This document shows positions 52,119 to 60,876 of a stretch of 64,000 bases of DNA, piece by piece. Both the position numbers and the translations under genes were made by a program. Under the pieces are notes generated by a model that was not told where the DNA came from, did not search any database, and worked only from the letters and a program-made list of their open reading frames with translations. Each line of letters opens with the position of its first letter. Position 1 is the first letter of the stretch. The stretch spans positions 3,224,001-3,288,000 of the forward strand of contig NZ_CP126739.1 in assembly GCF_030246885.1 (NCBI RefSeq), read 5' to 3'. Source of the stretch: Microbacterium sp. zg-B185. GTDB taxonomy: Bacteria; Actinomycetota; Actinomycetes; Actinomycetales; Microbacteriaceae.

Positions 52119-52939
52119 GCCTGGCGAACGCGACACGCTCGGAGGCCACCAAGCAGTTCACCACGTCGATCTGGTGGATCCTGGCGATCGTCCTGATCGC
52201 CTACGTCGGCTTCACCGCCACCGTCCTGGGCTTCGTGTTCTCGGCGGCCGCGACCGGTGCGCTCGGCGACGGTGGACCCTCCCTGCCCGCGGACGGCCTG
52301 TCGGCGACGCTCTACAGCGCGGCGACCGCGGTCGGCTACGTCTTCCCGCTTCTCATCGGAACGCTGATGGTCACCACCGAGTTCCGTCACAAGACGCTCA
52401 CTCCGACGTTCCTGGCCACGCCCAAGCGCGGACTGGTGCTGTCGGCGAAGATCGTGGTCGGCATCGCCCTGGGCGTCGTGCTGGGCCTGATCGGGGTCGC
52501 GTCCTCGGTGATCCCGTCCGCCGCGTTCCTTGCCGGCTACGGCCTGGACACCGACTTCGCCTCGAGCGAGACCTGGGCGCTGTTCGGCCGCATGATCCTC
52601 GCGTTCGTCCTATGGGTGCTCGTCGGCATCGGCGTGGGTGTGCTCGTGCGCAATCAGGTCGGCGCGATCGTCGGGGTGCTGGTGTTCACCCAGTTCCTGG
52701 AGCCAGTGGGACGAGCCGCCGCGGGCTTCGTCGAAGGGCTGGGCGACGTGACGCGCTTCCTGCCCGGCGCCGCGAGCGACGCGCTGGTCGGGGCGAGCCT
52801 GTTCACCACAGCCGGAGCACCGGGCATGTCCACCGACGAGTCGCTGGCGTGGTGGGTCGGCGGCGTGGTCCTGCTCGGCTACGCCCTGGTCCTGCTCCTG
52901 CTCGGGCACCTGCTCAGCTGGCGGCGCGACGTCACCTGA
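52115..52939 (+). CDS. ABC-2 type permease
   Basis: 274 residues, six hydrophobic segments (about 17-45, 65-85, 105-130, 140-155, 165-190, 245-265). The N-terminal amphipathic LANATRSEATKQFTTSIWW and the cytoplasmic TTEFRHKTLTPTFLATPKRG after segment 2 are typical of ABC-2 exporter permeases. Overlaps the ATPase stop; together they form an exporter of unknown substrate. Confidence 0.87.
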   Translation: MSLANATRSEATKQFTTSIWWILAIVLIAYVGFTATVLGFVFSAAATGALGDGGPSLPADGLSATLYSAATAVGYVFPLLIGTLMVTTEFRHKTLTPTFLATPKRGLVLSAKIVVGIALGVVLGLIGVASSVIPSAAFLAGYGLDTDFASSETWALFGRMILAFVLWVLVGIGVGVLVRNQVGAIVGVLVFTQFLEPVGRAAAGFVEGLGDVTRFLPGAASDALVGASLFTTAGAPGMSTDESLAWWVGGVVLLGYALVLLLLGHLLSWRRDVT

Positions 52940-52962
52940 CCCGAGAGCCGGTGCGGTGTCGG

Positions 52963-53424
52963 TCAGACCGCGGGAGCGGGCCTGGTCCTGACCGACCGCG
53001 GCTTCTTCGCGGGAGCCGGCAAGACGGGGATGGCTCCGGTGGCGAGCTCCACGACGTCGACCGCTTCGGTGTCCACGTCCAGACGCAGCGCCTGGACGAG
53101 TTGCAGCCCGTTCCGGGTGGTCAGGATGATGCGGGAGTAGTCGGGGTGCTCGTGCAGGTCGATCACGACGCTCGGACGCCGCCGCCGGATGATCGCGAAG
53201 TCCTCTCCTCCGGCGGACTTCCAGGTGCCCATCGCGAGAACGCCGCGAACGTGCGTGCCCGGGCTGGGCACACCTCGAAGCCACGTCCACGCATCGTCGG
53301 TCAGCTGGACCTTGGCGATGGTGGACCGCTCGATCGCCACATTCCCTTTATGGAATGCCAGCGCGCGCTCGACGCCCGACAGCACGATCTCCAGCTGGGT
53401 GGAGTCGAGCAGGAGGGTGACCAT
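52963..53424 (-). CDS. Conserved small protein, function unknown
   Basis: 153 residues, mostly beta-strand in appearance (VTLLLDSTQLEIVLSG, NVAIERSTIAKVQL, DYSRIILTTRNG), followed by a Pro/Lys/Arg tail. The strand-rich layout with a conserved-looking AMGTWKSAGGEDF is reminiscent of a PH-like barrel, which is a guess. CAGACT lies six bases before the ATG (53431-53436, minus strand), so it is probably leaderless. Confidence 0.7.
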   Translation of the reverse strand: MVTLLLDSTQLEIVLSGVERALAFHKGNVAIERSTIAKVQLTDDAWTWLRGVPSPGTHVRGVLAMGTWKSAGGEDFAIIRRRRPSVVIDLHEHPDYSRIILTTRNGLQLVQALRLDVDTEAVDVVELATGAIPVLPAPAKKPRSVRTRPAPAV

Positions 53425-53430
53425 GGCACT

Positions 53431-53436
53431 AGTCTG
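53431..53436 (-). promoter_or_regulatory. -10-like CAGACT, minus strand
   Basis: Six bases before the ATG at 53424; part of a divergent promoter region (53425-53527) shared with fbiC. Confidence 0.35.
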
Positions 53437-53515
53437 CCAGCGCTCCCCGACGCCGGTCAGTCGTTTTGCTTACAGACGGACAACGATCGCGCCGCCCCGC
53501 CCGCTCCGGCGGTGC

Positions 53516-53521
53516 CAGACT
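53516..53521 (+). promoter_or_regulatory. -10-like CAGACT of fbiC, leaderless
   Basis: CAGACT, six bases, then GTG at 53528. The same hexamer and spacing serves the divergent gene at 53424. Confidence 0.35.
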
Positions 53522-53527
53522 GGGACG

Positions 53528-55954
53528 GTGACTCTGCTGGAACCGGCTCGGGCCGTCCAAGGATCGGCGATGCGCGATGCGCTGAGCCGCGCCGCCTCCG
53601 GCGAGCGCCTCGACGTGGCCGAGGCCGAGGCGCTGCTGCACGTCGAGGGTGCGCAGTTCGACGACATGCTGCGGCTCTCCGGGGCCGTGCGGGATGCCGG
53701 TCTTGCGGCATCCGGTCGTGCCGGCGTGATCACCTACTCGCGCAAGGTGTTCATCCCGCTCACCACGCTGTGCCGGGACCGCTGCCACTACTGCGTCTTC
53801 GTGGACACCCCCGCTCAGCTGCTGAAGCTGCACAAGCCGGTGTTCATGTCGCCCGAGCAGGTGCTCACGGTCGCACGTCAGGGCGCTGCCCTGGGCTGCA
53901 AAGAGGCGCTGCTCACGCTCGGGGACCGGCCCGAGGACCGGTGGCCGGAGGCGCGCGCCTGGCTGGACGAGCACGGCTTCGCCTCGACGCTGGACTACGT
54001 CGGTGCGATGGCCCGGCTGATCACTGCCGAGACCGGGCTGCTGGCGCATCTGAATCCCGGGGTGATGTCGGCCGATGAGCTGCGGATGCTGCGGCCCACC
54101 GCCCCCTCGATGGGGATGATGCTGGAGACGACCTCGCGCGCCCTGTTCGAGCAGCCGGGGCAGGTCCACTACGGCTCCCCCGACAAGGACCCCGCGCTGC
54201 GCCTGGCCGTGATCGAGGACGCCGGGCGGGCGCGGATCCCGTTCACGACGGGCGTGCTGATCGGCATCGGCGAGACCCTGCGCGATCGCGCGGAGTCGAT
54301 CGTCGCGATCCGCGACGCGCATGAGCGGCACCAGCTCGACGGGCAGGGCCACGTGCAGGAGGTGATCGTGCAGAACTTCCGCGCGAAGCCCCGCACCGCG
54401 ATGCACGCCGCCCCGGACGCGTCGGTCCTCGAGTACGTCGCTGCGGTCGCGGTCACGCGGCTCGTGCTCGGCCCGCGCATGCGCGTCCAGGTCCCGCCGA
54501 ACCTGTCCGATCCGGCCGAGTTCGAGCTGCTGCTGCGAGCCGGCGCGGACGACTGGGGCGGCGTCTCGCCGCTGACCGCCGACCACGTCAACCCGGAGCG
54601 GCCGTGGCCGCACCTGTCCGATCTCGCCGCGCGCACGGCCGACCTCGGCTTCGAGCTGCGCGAGCGCCTCACCGCCCAGCCGGAGTTCGTCCGGGACGCC
54701 GCAACCTGGATCGACCCCGGTCTGCACGCCGCCGTGGCCGCCCTCGCGGACTCCGGCTCCGGCCTGGCTGCGGCCGATCCGGTCAAAGCCCGGGGAGATT
54801 CCGCCCGGCAACAGGCCGCGGCGGACTCGGACGGCCCGTTCGCCCCGGCGGTTTCACCGCGCCGCGGCTTGTCCGCCCGCGCCGGCATCCGCGGCCTGGC
54901 CGAACGCGCCGCAGCAGACCCGCTCAGCCTCGAGGACGGCGAGTGGGCCGCCCTGCTGCATGCGGACGGTGCTGACCTGGACGCTCTCACCACCACCGCG
55001 GACGATGTCCGCCGGTACACCGTCGGCGAGGCGGTGAGCCTCGTCGTGAACCGCAACCTCACCTCAACCGGCTTCCGCTCCACCGCGACCGGCGAGCCGG
55101 GAACCTTCACCCTCGACGACGTGGCCGCCGTGGCGACCGACGCCTGGGATCTCGGCGCCACCGAGCTGTGCGTGCAGGGCCGGCTCGAGTCCACGCAGCC
55201 GCCCACCGCGTACCTGCAGATCGCGCGGGCCGTCAAAGCCGCAACGCCGGGGATGCACCTGCACGCCTACCGCCCGCAGGACGTCCGGGATCTGGCCGAC
55301 CGCGGCGGGCTCGGGCTGGCGGGCGCGCTGGCCGCGCTCCGCGACGCCGGCGTCGACACCGTTCCCGGCACCGGTGTGAAGGTGCTGAGCGAACGGGTGC
55401 GCGCCCTGGTCGCGCCCGGCGACCTGGAGATCGACCGGTGGGTCGAGGGCATCACCGCCGCCCACCGCGCCGGCTTCCGTTCCACTTCGGTGCTGTTCTA
55501 CGGCCATGTCGAGACCGCCTCAGAGCGCGTCGCGCACCTCCGCCGGCTGCGTGAGATCCAGGGTCACACCGGCGGCTTCACCGAGTTCGTGCCCATCCCC
55601 CTGCCCGGTCCGGCCGGTGGCGTGCCGCTCGTCGCGGGCCGCGCCCCGCTCGACGAGCACCGCGCGATGGTCGCGGTCTCGCGCCTGCTGCTGAGCGGCA
55701 GCATCCCGCACGTGCAGATCCCCTGGACCCGGGTCGGGCGCGACGCCGCCGCGGTGCTGCTGCAGTCCGGCGGCGACGACCTCGGCGGGGCGCTGCTGGA
55801 CGGACGCGTCCTGCCCGAGGCGGGGGTCGAGCACGGACTCGAGCTGCCGACGGTGGATGCGGCGCGCATCGCCGCGCGCCTGTTCCGTCCCTTCCGCGAA
55901 CGCACGACCGACTACCGCGAGCCGACCGATCGGCACACCGGGGCCGCGAAATGA
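53528..55954 (+). CDS. fbiC: FO synthase FbiC (CofG-CofH fusion) with a degenerate CofH domain
   Basis: 808 residues (relatives are about 850). Makes FO, the F420 chromophore, from tyrosine and the riboflavin precursor using two radical-SAM halves. The CofG half (residues 60-395) is intact: CRDRCHYC with Cys82, Cys86 and Cys89. The CofH half is recognisable (VVNRN at 506-510, ELCVQG, DTVPGTGVKVLSERV, YGHVETASERVAHL, GGFTEFVPIPLPG), but where the CX3CX2C motif should follow NRN the protein reads LTSTGFRSTATGEPG, about nine residues shorter, without any cysteine. No TGC or TGT occurs in any frame on this strand between 55050 and 55160, so a simple frameshift does not explain it. The stop overlaps the next start (ATGA). 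Confidence 0.9.
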   Translation: MTLLEPARAVQGSAMRDALSRAASGERLDVAEAEALLHVEGAQFDDMLRLSGAVRDAGLAASGRAGVITYSRKVFIPLTTLCRDRCHYCVFVDTPAQLLKLHKPVFMSPEQVLTVARQGAALGCKEALLTLGDRPEDRWPEARAWLDEHGFASTLDYVGAMARLITAETGLLAHLNPGVMSADELRMLRPTAPSMGMMLETTSRALFEQPGQVHYGSPDKDPALRLAVIEDAGRARIPFTTGVLIGIGETLRDRAESIVAIRDAHERHQLDGQGHVQEVIVQNFRAKPRTAMHAAPDASVLEYVAAVAVTRLVLGPRMRVQVPPNLSDPAEFELLLRAGADDWGGVSPLTADHVNPERPWPHLSDLAARTADLGFELRERLTAQPEFVRDAATWIDPGLHAAVAALADSGSGLAAADPVKARGDSARQQAAADSDGPFAPAVSPRRGLSARAGIRGLAERAAADPLSLEDGEWAALLHADGADLDALTTTADDVRRYTVGEAVSLVVNRNLTSTGFRSTATGEPGTFTLDDVAAVATDAWDLGATELCVQGRLESTQPPTAYLQIARAVKAATPGMHLHAYRPQDVRDLADRGGLGLAGALAALRDAGVDTVPGTGVKVLSERVRALVAPGDLEIDRWVEGITAAHRAGFRSTSVLFYGHVETASERVAHLRRLREIQGHTGGFTEFVPIPLPGPAGGVPLVAGRAPLDEHRAMVAVSRLLLSGSIPHVQIPWTRVGRDAAAVLLQSGGDDLGGALLDGRVLPEAGVEHGLELPTVDAARIAARLFRPFRERTTDYREPTDRHTGAAK

Positions 55955-57477
55955 CGCGCGTCGAGGTGGCGATCGTCGGGGCCGGTTTCGCGGGCCTGGG
56001 GATGGCCATCGCGCTCCGGCGGGCCGGCCGGCCGGATTTCGTGGTCCTTGAACGGGCCGGCGCGGTCGGCGGCACGTGGCGGGAGAACACCTACCCCGGC
56101 GTCGCCTGCGACGTCCCCTCGCACCTGTACGGCTTCGCGGACCACCCGAATCCGGACTGGTCCGGTGTCTTCGCGCGCGGCGAAGAGATCCGCGGCTATC
56201 TGCAGGCCGTCGCCGAGCGCGAGAACCTCGGCGACCGGCTCCGCCTGCACACCCCGGTGCTGTCCGCGCACTGGGATGCCGCGGCATCCGTCTGGCGCAT
56301 CCAGACCGGCGGCGATTCGGCCGGTGCGCTCGAGGCGGAGGTGCTCGTGCTGGCCTGCGGACGCCTGACCGAGCCGTCCATCCCCGACATCGCCGGGCTG
56401 GAGAGCTTCCCCGGTCCCCTATTCCACTCCTCGCGCTGGGATCACACTGCCGGGCTGGACGGGGCACGGGTCGCGCTGGTGGGCACCGGCGCCAGTGCAG
56501 TGCAGGTGCTGCCCGAACTCGCGCGCATGGCCGCCCACGTCACCCTGTTCCAGCGCACGCCGGCGTGGATCGTGCCCCGAGGCGGCGGGGCCTACAGCGA
56601 CGAGGAGCGCCGCCGCTTCGCGGAGCATCCCGACGCGCTCGCCCGCCTGCGGGCGGATCTGTACCGCGAGGGCGAGGCACGGTTCGCATCCCGGTCGGGG
56701 GATGCCGCGGCATCCGCCGCCGCGCGTGCCATCGCCCTGGAGCACCTGCACGGTCAGGTCGCCGACCCTGCGCTGCGAGCAGCGCTCACCCCCGATTACG
56801 CGTTCGGATGCAAGCGGGTGCTGCTGTCGGACGACTTCTATCCCGCGGTGGCAAGCGAACGCGTGACGCTCGATCCGTCCGCTCTCGCGTCGGTGAGCGG
56901 GCGCGCGCTGACCTCTTCTGGCGGCGCGGTGCACGACGCCGATGTGCTGGTGCTGGCCACCGGCTTCGCCTCCACGCAGCAGCCGTACGCCGACCTCGTG
57001 CGCGGCCAGGACGGCGTCACGCTCGCGGAGCACTGGTCGGCGGGGATGAGCTCGTTCGGCTCGACCGTGGTCAGCGGCTTCCCGAACATGTTCGTCCTCA
57101 ACGGACCCAACGCATCGCTCGGCCACAACTCGTCGGTCCTGATGATCGAGGAGCAGGCCGCGTATGCGCTGCGTGCGCTGACCGCCCGCGAGGCGATCGC
57201 CGATCGGGTGCTCCGGGTCGCACCGGCCGCGGAGCAGGCGTACACCGACGAGATCGCCGCGGCCGCCCGCACCACCCCGTGGATCTCGGGAGGGTGCCGC
57301 AACTGGTACGTCGATGAGCGCTCCGGACGGCTGACGCTGCTGTGGCCGGGCACCGTGGACGCGTTCCACGGGCGGCTCGCCCGCGCCGACGGCTCCGAGT
57401 TCCTCACCTCCGCGGAGCCCACCCGCGCCGATACGACTGGCACTCCCGTGGAGGGTGTGCCGAGAGGAGCATCATGA
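55951..57477 (+). CDS. Flavin-containing (Baeyer-Villiger-type) monooxygenase
   Basis: 508 residues. FAD motif VAIVGAGFAGLGMA at residues 4-17, second (NADPH) motif VALVGTGASAVQVLPE near 172, and the Baeyer-Villiger fingerprint FPGPLFHSSRWD between them near 150. These enzymes insert oxygen into ketones or oxidise heteroatoms using NADPH. It is locked between fbiC and fgd by ATGA overlaps on both sides, so it is made with the F420 genes although it uses FAD. A possible role is a pathway feeding on F420H2-reduced products, which is inference. Two copies of a 16-base palindrome lie in the coding sequence. Confidence 0.87.
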   Translation: MTRVEVAIVGAGFAGLGMAIALRRAGRPDFVVLERAGAVGGTWRENTYPGVACDVPSHLYGFADHPNPDWSGVFARGEEIRGYLQAVAERENLGDRLRLHTPVLSAHWDAAASVWRIQTGGDSAGALEAEVLVLACGRLTEPSIPDIAGLESFPGPLFHSSRWDHTAGLDGARVALVGTGASAVQVLPELARMAAHVTLFQRTPAWIVPRGGGAYSDEERRRFAEHPDALARLRADLYREGEARFASRSGDAAASAAARAIALEHLHGQVADPALRAALTPDYAFGCKRVLLSDDFYPAVASERVTLDPSALASVSGRALTSSGGAVHDADVLVLATGFASTQQPYADLVRGQDGVTLAEHWSAGMSSFGSTVVSGFPNMFVLNGPNASLGHNSSVLMIEEQAAYALRALTAREAIADRVLRVAPAAEQAYTDEIAAAARTTPWISGGCRNWYVDERSGRLTLLWPGTVDAFHGRLARADGSEFLTSAEPTRADTTGTPVEGVPRGAS

Positions 57478-58487
57478 CCTTTCCCCTGCGCTTCGGCTAC
57501 AAGGCCTCCGCCGAGCAGTTCGGGCCGAACGAGCTGCTCGATTTCGCGGTGCTCGCGGAGGAGATGGGCTTCGACTCGGTGTTCATCTCCGATCATCTGC
57601 AGCCCTGGCTGCACGAGGGCGGCCACGCACCGGCGTCCGTCCCGTGGCTGGGCGCGCTCGGCGCCCGCACCTCGCGCATCGCGTTCGGCACCTCCGTCCT
57701 GACGCCGACCTTCCGGTACAACCCCACCATCGTCGCGCAGGACTTCGCGACGCTCGGCGTGATGTACCCCGGTCGGGTGATCCTCGGCGTGGGCACCGGC
57801 GAGGCGCTGAACGAGGCGTCCCTCGGCCTGCCCTGGCCCGATCCGCCCGAGCGGTTCCAGCGGCTCAAAGAGGCCATCACCCTGATCCGCCGGCTCTGGT
57901 CGGAGGAGCGCGTCACCTTCGAGGGCGCGTTCTACACGACCCGGAACATCACGATCTACGACCGCCCCGACGAACCCGTGCCCATCTACATCGGCGCGGC
58001 AGGACCCGCGGCGACGCGTCTTGCCGGGAGGATCGCCGACGGGTTCATCACGACCTCCGGCAAGTCACCGAGCCTGTATTCGGACACGCTGCTGCCCGCC
58101 CTGCACGACGGGCTGGAGAAGGCCGGACGCACCGCGGACGAGATCGACACGCTCATGGAGGTGAAGGTCTCCTACCACCCCGACCCGGCCGTCGCTCTGG
58201 AGAAGACGCGCTTCTGGGCGCCCCTCGCACTGAGCCCGGAGGAGAAGATGGGCGTGGACGATCCGCTCGAGATGCAGCGCCTCGGCGAACAGCTGCCCAT
58301 CGAACGGACGGCATCGCGTTTCATCGTCTCCAGCGATCCCGACGAGCACGTCGAGAGCATCGCCCGCTATGTCGACCTGGGCTTCCGCCACCTCGTCTTC
58401 CACGACCCCGGGAACGACCAGGAGGAGTTCCTGCGGGCCTACGGCGCGGAGATCCTGCCGCGGCTGCGTACCCGGTTCGGGAGGTGA
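57474..58487 (+). CDS. fgd: F420-dependent glucose-6-phosphate dehydrogenase
   Basis: 337 residues, luciferase-like TIM barrel. It oxidises glucose-6-phosphate and reduces F420, giving the cell F420H2. The start LRFGYKASAEQF, SDHLQPW (Asp40, His41), TSVLTPTFRYNP and GVGTGEALNE (Glu110) match the described mycobacterial enzyme closely. Phosphate-binding residues are kept: Lys197 in TTSGKSPS, Lys258 in SPEEKMGVDDP and Arg282 in ASRFIVSSDP, so the substrate is very probably glucose-6-phosphate and not another compound of this large family. ATG with GAGAGGAGC; overlaps the upstream and downstream genes. Confidence 0.92.
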   Translation: MTFPLRFGYKASAEQFGPNELLDFAVLAEEMGFDSVFISDHLQPWLHEGGHAPASVPWLGALGARTSRIAFGTSVLTPTFRYNPTIVAQDFATLGVMYPGRVILGVGTGEALNEASLGLPWPDPPERFQRLKEAITLIRRLWSEERVTFEGAFYTTRNITIYDRPDEPVPIYIGAAGPAATRLAGRIADGFITTSGKSPSLYSDTLLPALHDGLEKAGRTADEIDTLMEVKVSYHPDPAVALEKTRFWAPLALSPEEKMGVDDPLEMQRLGEQLPIERTASRFIVSSDPDEHVESIARYVDLGFRHLVFHDPGNDQEEFLRAYGAEILPRLRTRFGR

Positions 58488-59137
58488 CGGCGCCCGAGAC
58501 CTCCGGTGGCTGGGCCGTCCTGATCCCGGTCAAGCCCACCGCGATCGGCAAGTCGCGGCTGGACCTTCCCGGGGCCGACCGGGTGACCCTGGCCCGCGCG
58601 ATCGCCTTGGACACCATCGCCGCCACTGCGGCCTGCCCGGCCGTGGCGCAGGTCTTCGTGGTGACCGACGACGGCGCGCTGGTCGCCCTGGCGTTCGATA
58701 TCGCGGGACTGCGCTTCGTGTCCGAGGACGACGGCACCAGCACCGCGCGGGGCATCGACGCCGCGATCGCCGTCGGTGCGGCGGCGGCCGGAGACGGGAT
58801 GCCGCGGGCGGCCCTGCTCGGAGACCTGCCGGCGCTGCGGCCGGAGGATCTGGAACTCGCCCTGACCGCCGCCTCCGGGATCGAGCGGGCCGTGGTCGCC
58901 GACGCGGAGGGGACCGGGACGACGCTGGTGACCGCGCGGCCGGGCACCCCGCTGCGGACCGCGTTCGGTGCGGGCTCGTTCGGGCGTCACATCGGACTCG
59001 GCTGCGTGCCGCTGACGATCCCGGAGGGTTCGACTCTGCGCCGGGACGTGGACACCGTCGACCAGTTGGAGGCGGCGGCGGCGCTCGGGGTCGGGCCGCG
59101 CACGTCGCGGGTGCTGCGCGCTCAGACCAGCAGGTAG
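58484..59137 (+). CDS. cofC: 2-phospho-L-lactate (or phosphoenolpyruvate) guanylyltransferase CofC/FbiD
   Basis: 217 residues. Transfers GMP to phospholactate or PEP, giving the donor used by CofD. Landmarks: LIPVKPTAIGKSRL near the N-terminus (nucleotide-binding, Lys pair), FVVTDDGAL, LGDLPALRPEDLELAL (metal and substrate site) and AFGAGSFGRH. GTG at 58484 is preceded by GAG and overlaps the fgd stop region (GTGA). Its last 16 bases overlap the convergent TSUP gene. Confidence 0.9.
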   Translation: MTAPETSGGWAVLIPVKPTAIGKSRLDLPGADRVTLARAIALDTIAATAACPAVAQVFVVTDDGALVALAFDIAGLRFVSEDDGTSTARGIDAAIAVGAAAAGDGMPRAALLGDLPALRPEDLELALTAASGIERAVVADAEGTGTTLVTARPGTPLRTAFGAGSFGRHIGLGCVPLTIPEGSTLRRDVDTVDQLEAAAALGVGPRTSRVLRAQTSR

Positions 59138-59862
59138 AGCGCTCCGACGATGGTGAAGGCGATCACCAGCCGCTCGAACAGCACCTGGTTCAGCCGCCCG
59201 ACCAGGCGCCGGCCGAACAGCGCCCCGACCATGACCAGCGGCACCAGCACGAGGTCGATCAGCAGCCCCGGGACCGTGATCAACCCGAGACCGATCGAGA
59301 ACGGCAGCTTCGCGAGATTCACGATGGCGAAGAACCACGCCGCGGTGCCCAGGAACTCCTTCACCGGGAACCTCGAGGCCAGGAAGTACATCGACATCAC
59401 CGGGCCGGCCGCGTTGGCGACCATTGTGGTGAACCCGCCCAGCGTTCCGTAGGTGGCGGCCGCGACACGGTGCGGTCCGGCGTCACCGACGGGTGCGCGC
59501 ATCCGCCTGCGCAGCAGCGTGATCCCGATCACGGCCAGCAGCAGCACGCCGATCGTGCGCTTCACCCACTCGTCGTTCGCGACGGCGAGGAAGAGCACGC
59601 CCAGCAGGATCCCGGCCACCACCGCCGGGGCAAGCCGCAGGAGCACCCGCCAGTTGGTGTGCCGGCGGTAGGTCAGGACGGCGAAGATGTCCGCCACGAT
59701 CAGCAGCAGCAGCAGGGTGCCGGTGGACTCCCGGGCAGGCAGCATGGCGGCGAAGATCGCGACGGCGATCGTGTTGGAGCCGGGCAGCGCGGTCTTGGAC
59801 AGCCCCACGATGAGCGCGGCGACTCCCAGCAGCGCCCACGCGAACCAGGTCAGGTCCGCCAC
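59122..59862 (-). CDS. TSUP (TauE/SafE) family membrane permease
   Basis: 246 residues with about seven to eight hydrophobic segments. LIVGLSKTALPGSNTIAVAI near residues 20-38 is the first conserved TSUP motif and FTTMVANAAGPVMSMYFL near 145 the second. The family transports small anions (sulfite, sulfonates, organosulfur). The GTG at 59862 lies one base from the cofD stop, so it is the last gene of hemD-cofD-TSUP. Relation to F420 is not obvious. Confidence 0.87.
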   Translation of the reverse strand: MADLTWFAWALLGVAALIVGLSKTALPGSNTIAVAIFAAMLPARESTGTLLLLLIVADIFAVLTYRRHTNWRVLLRLAPAVVAGILLGVLFLAVANDEWVKRTIGVLLLAVIGITLLRRRMRAPVGDAGPHRVAAATYGTLGGFTTMVANAAGPVMSMYFLASRFPVKEFLGTAAWFFAIVNLAKLPFSIGLGLITVPGLLIDLVLVPLVMVGALFGRRLVGRLNQVLFERLVIAFTIVGALYLLV

Positions 59863-59863
59863 G

Positions 59864-60862
59864 TCAGAGCTGCGCCGTGGCCAGCGCCGCCTCGGCCAGA
59901 GCGGCCGAGCTCGGAATGTCGCGCATCCACAGCGGCGCGACGACGGTGCGGATGCCCAGCCGCGAGATGTCGGCGGCGGACTCGGCATCCTCCTCGGCGA
60001 TCAGCCATGCGTCCAGCAGACCCGCCTCGGACCGGGCACCGTAGTGCGCGGCCACCGCAGTCGCGGAGGTCTCGACCCCGATCGCGGTGAGGCACACGTC
60101 TGCCATGCCGCGCACGACACGGCCGCCGATGACGGGCGAGACCCCCACGACCGCGGCGCCGGTGGTCCGCAGAGCGTCCCGGATGCCGGGAACGGCCAGG
60201 ATCGGGCCGACCGAGACCACCGGGTTCGACGGGGCGATCAGGACGACATCGGCCGCGGCGATCGCCTCGACCACCCCCGGCGCCGGGCGCGCCGCGGCGA
60301 TTCCGGGCGCCTCGAACCGGACCGGCGTCAGTGCCGCGCGATGCCTGGTCCACCACTCCTGGAAATGCATCGAGGTCCCGTCGCCCAGCACGACCTGGGT
60401 GTCCACCTCCGCGTCGGTCATCGGCAGCAGCCGGGCGCCGAGCGGCCACCGCCGTGACATCCGTTCCAGCACCTGGGACGGCGTCAGGCCCTCGCGCAGC
60501 CACCCGGTCCGGGCGAGATGCGTGCCCAGGTCGAGATCGCCGAGGGTGAACCACGGCCAGCCGGCCCCCCACGCCTGCAGTTCCCGGTTGACGCGTTCGG
60601 TGTCGCCCGCTCTGCCCCATCCGCGCTCGGTGTCGTTGACGCCTGCCAGGGCGTACAGGAGGGAGTCCACGTCGGGCTGGAGGCGGACACCGGACAGCCA
60701 CAGGTCGTCTCCGGTGTTGACCACGACGGTGAATGATGCGGCCGATTCCGGCGCCGCAGCACCCGCCCTGCGGCTGAGTGCTTCTCGCACGCCCAACGCG
60801 AAACGCGAACCGCCGACGCCCCCGGCCAGCACGACGACGCGGGGAATCGCGGCACCCCCCAC
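59864..60862 (-). CDS. cofD: 2-phospho-L-lactate transferase CofD/FbiA
   Basis: 332 residues. Joins the lactyl- or enolpyruvyl-phosphoguanosine made by CofC to FO, giving F420-0. Recognised by VVVLAGGVGGSRFALGV at the start, VVNTGDDLWLSGVRLQPDVDS near 45, LGDLDLGTHLART near 95 and LIAPSNPVVSVGPIL near 205. GTG at 60862 has GGAG seven bases upstream; a TTG at 60880 that overlaps the hemD stop is another possibility. It is cotranscribed with hemD. FbiB (glutamyl ligase) is not in the window. Confidence 0.91.
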   Translation of the reverse strand: MGGAAIPRVVVLAGGVGGSRFALGVREALSRRAGAAAPESAASFTVVVNTGDDLWLSGVRLQPDVDSLLYALAGVNDTERGWGRAGDTERVNRELQAWGAGWPWFTLGDLDLGTHLARTGWLREGLTPSQVLERMSRRWPLGARLLPMTDAEVDTQVVLGDGTSMHFQEWWTRHRAALTPVRFEAPGIAAARPAPGVVEAIAAADVVLIAPSNPVVSVGPILAVPGIRDALRTTGAAVVGVSPVIGGRVVRGMADVCLTAIGVETSATAVAAHYGARSEAGLLDAWLIAEEDAESAADISRLGIRTVVAPLWMRDIPSSAALAEAALATAQL

Positions 60863-60876
60863 CGCGGCGCTCCGGC

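Noticed and set aside
55040..55120. Frameshift as cause of the missing CofH cysteines
   Set aside because: No TGC or TGT codon occurs in any of the three frames on this strand here, and homology continues in the same frame on both sides.
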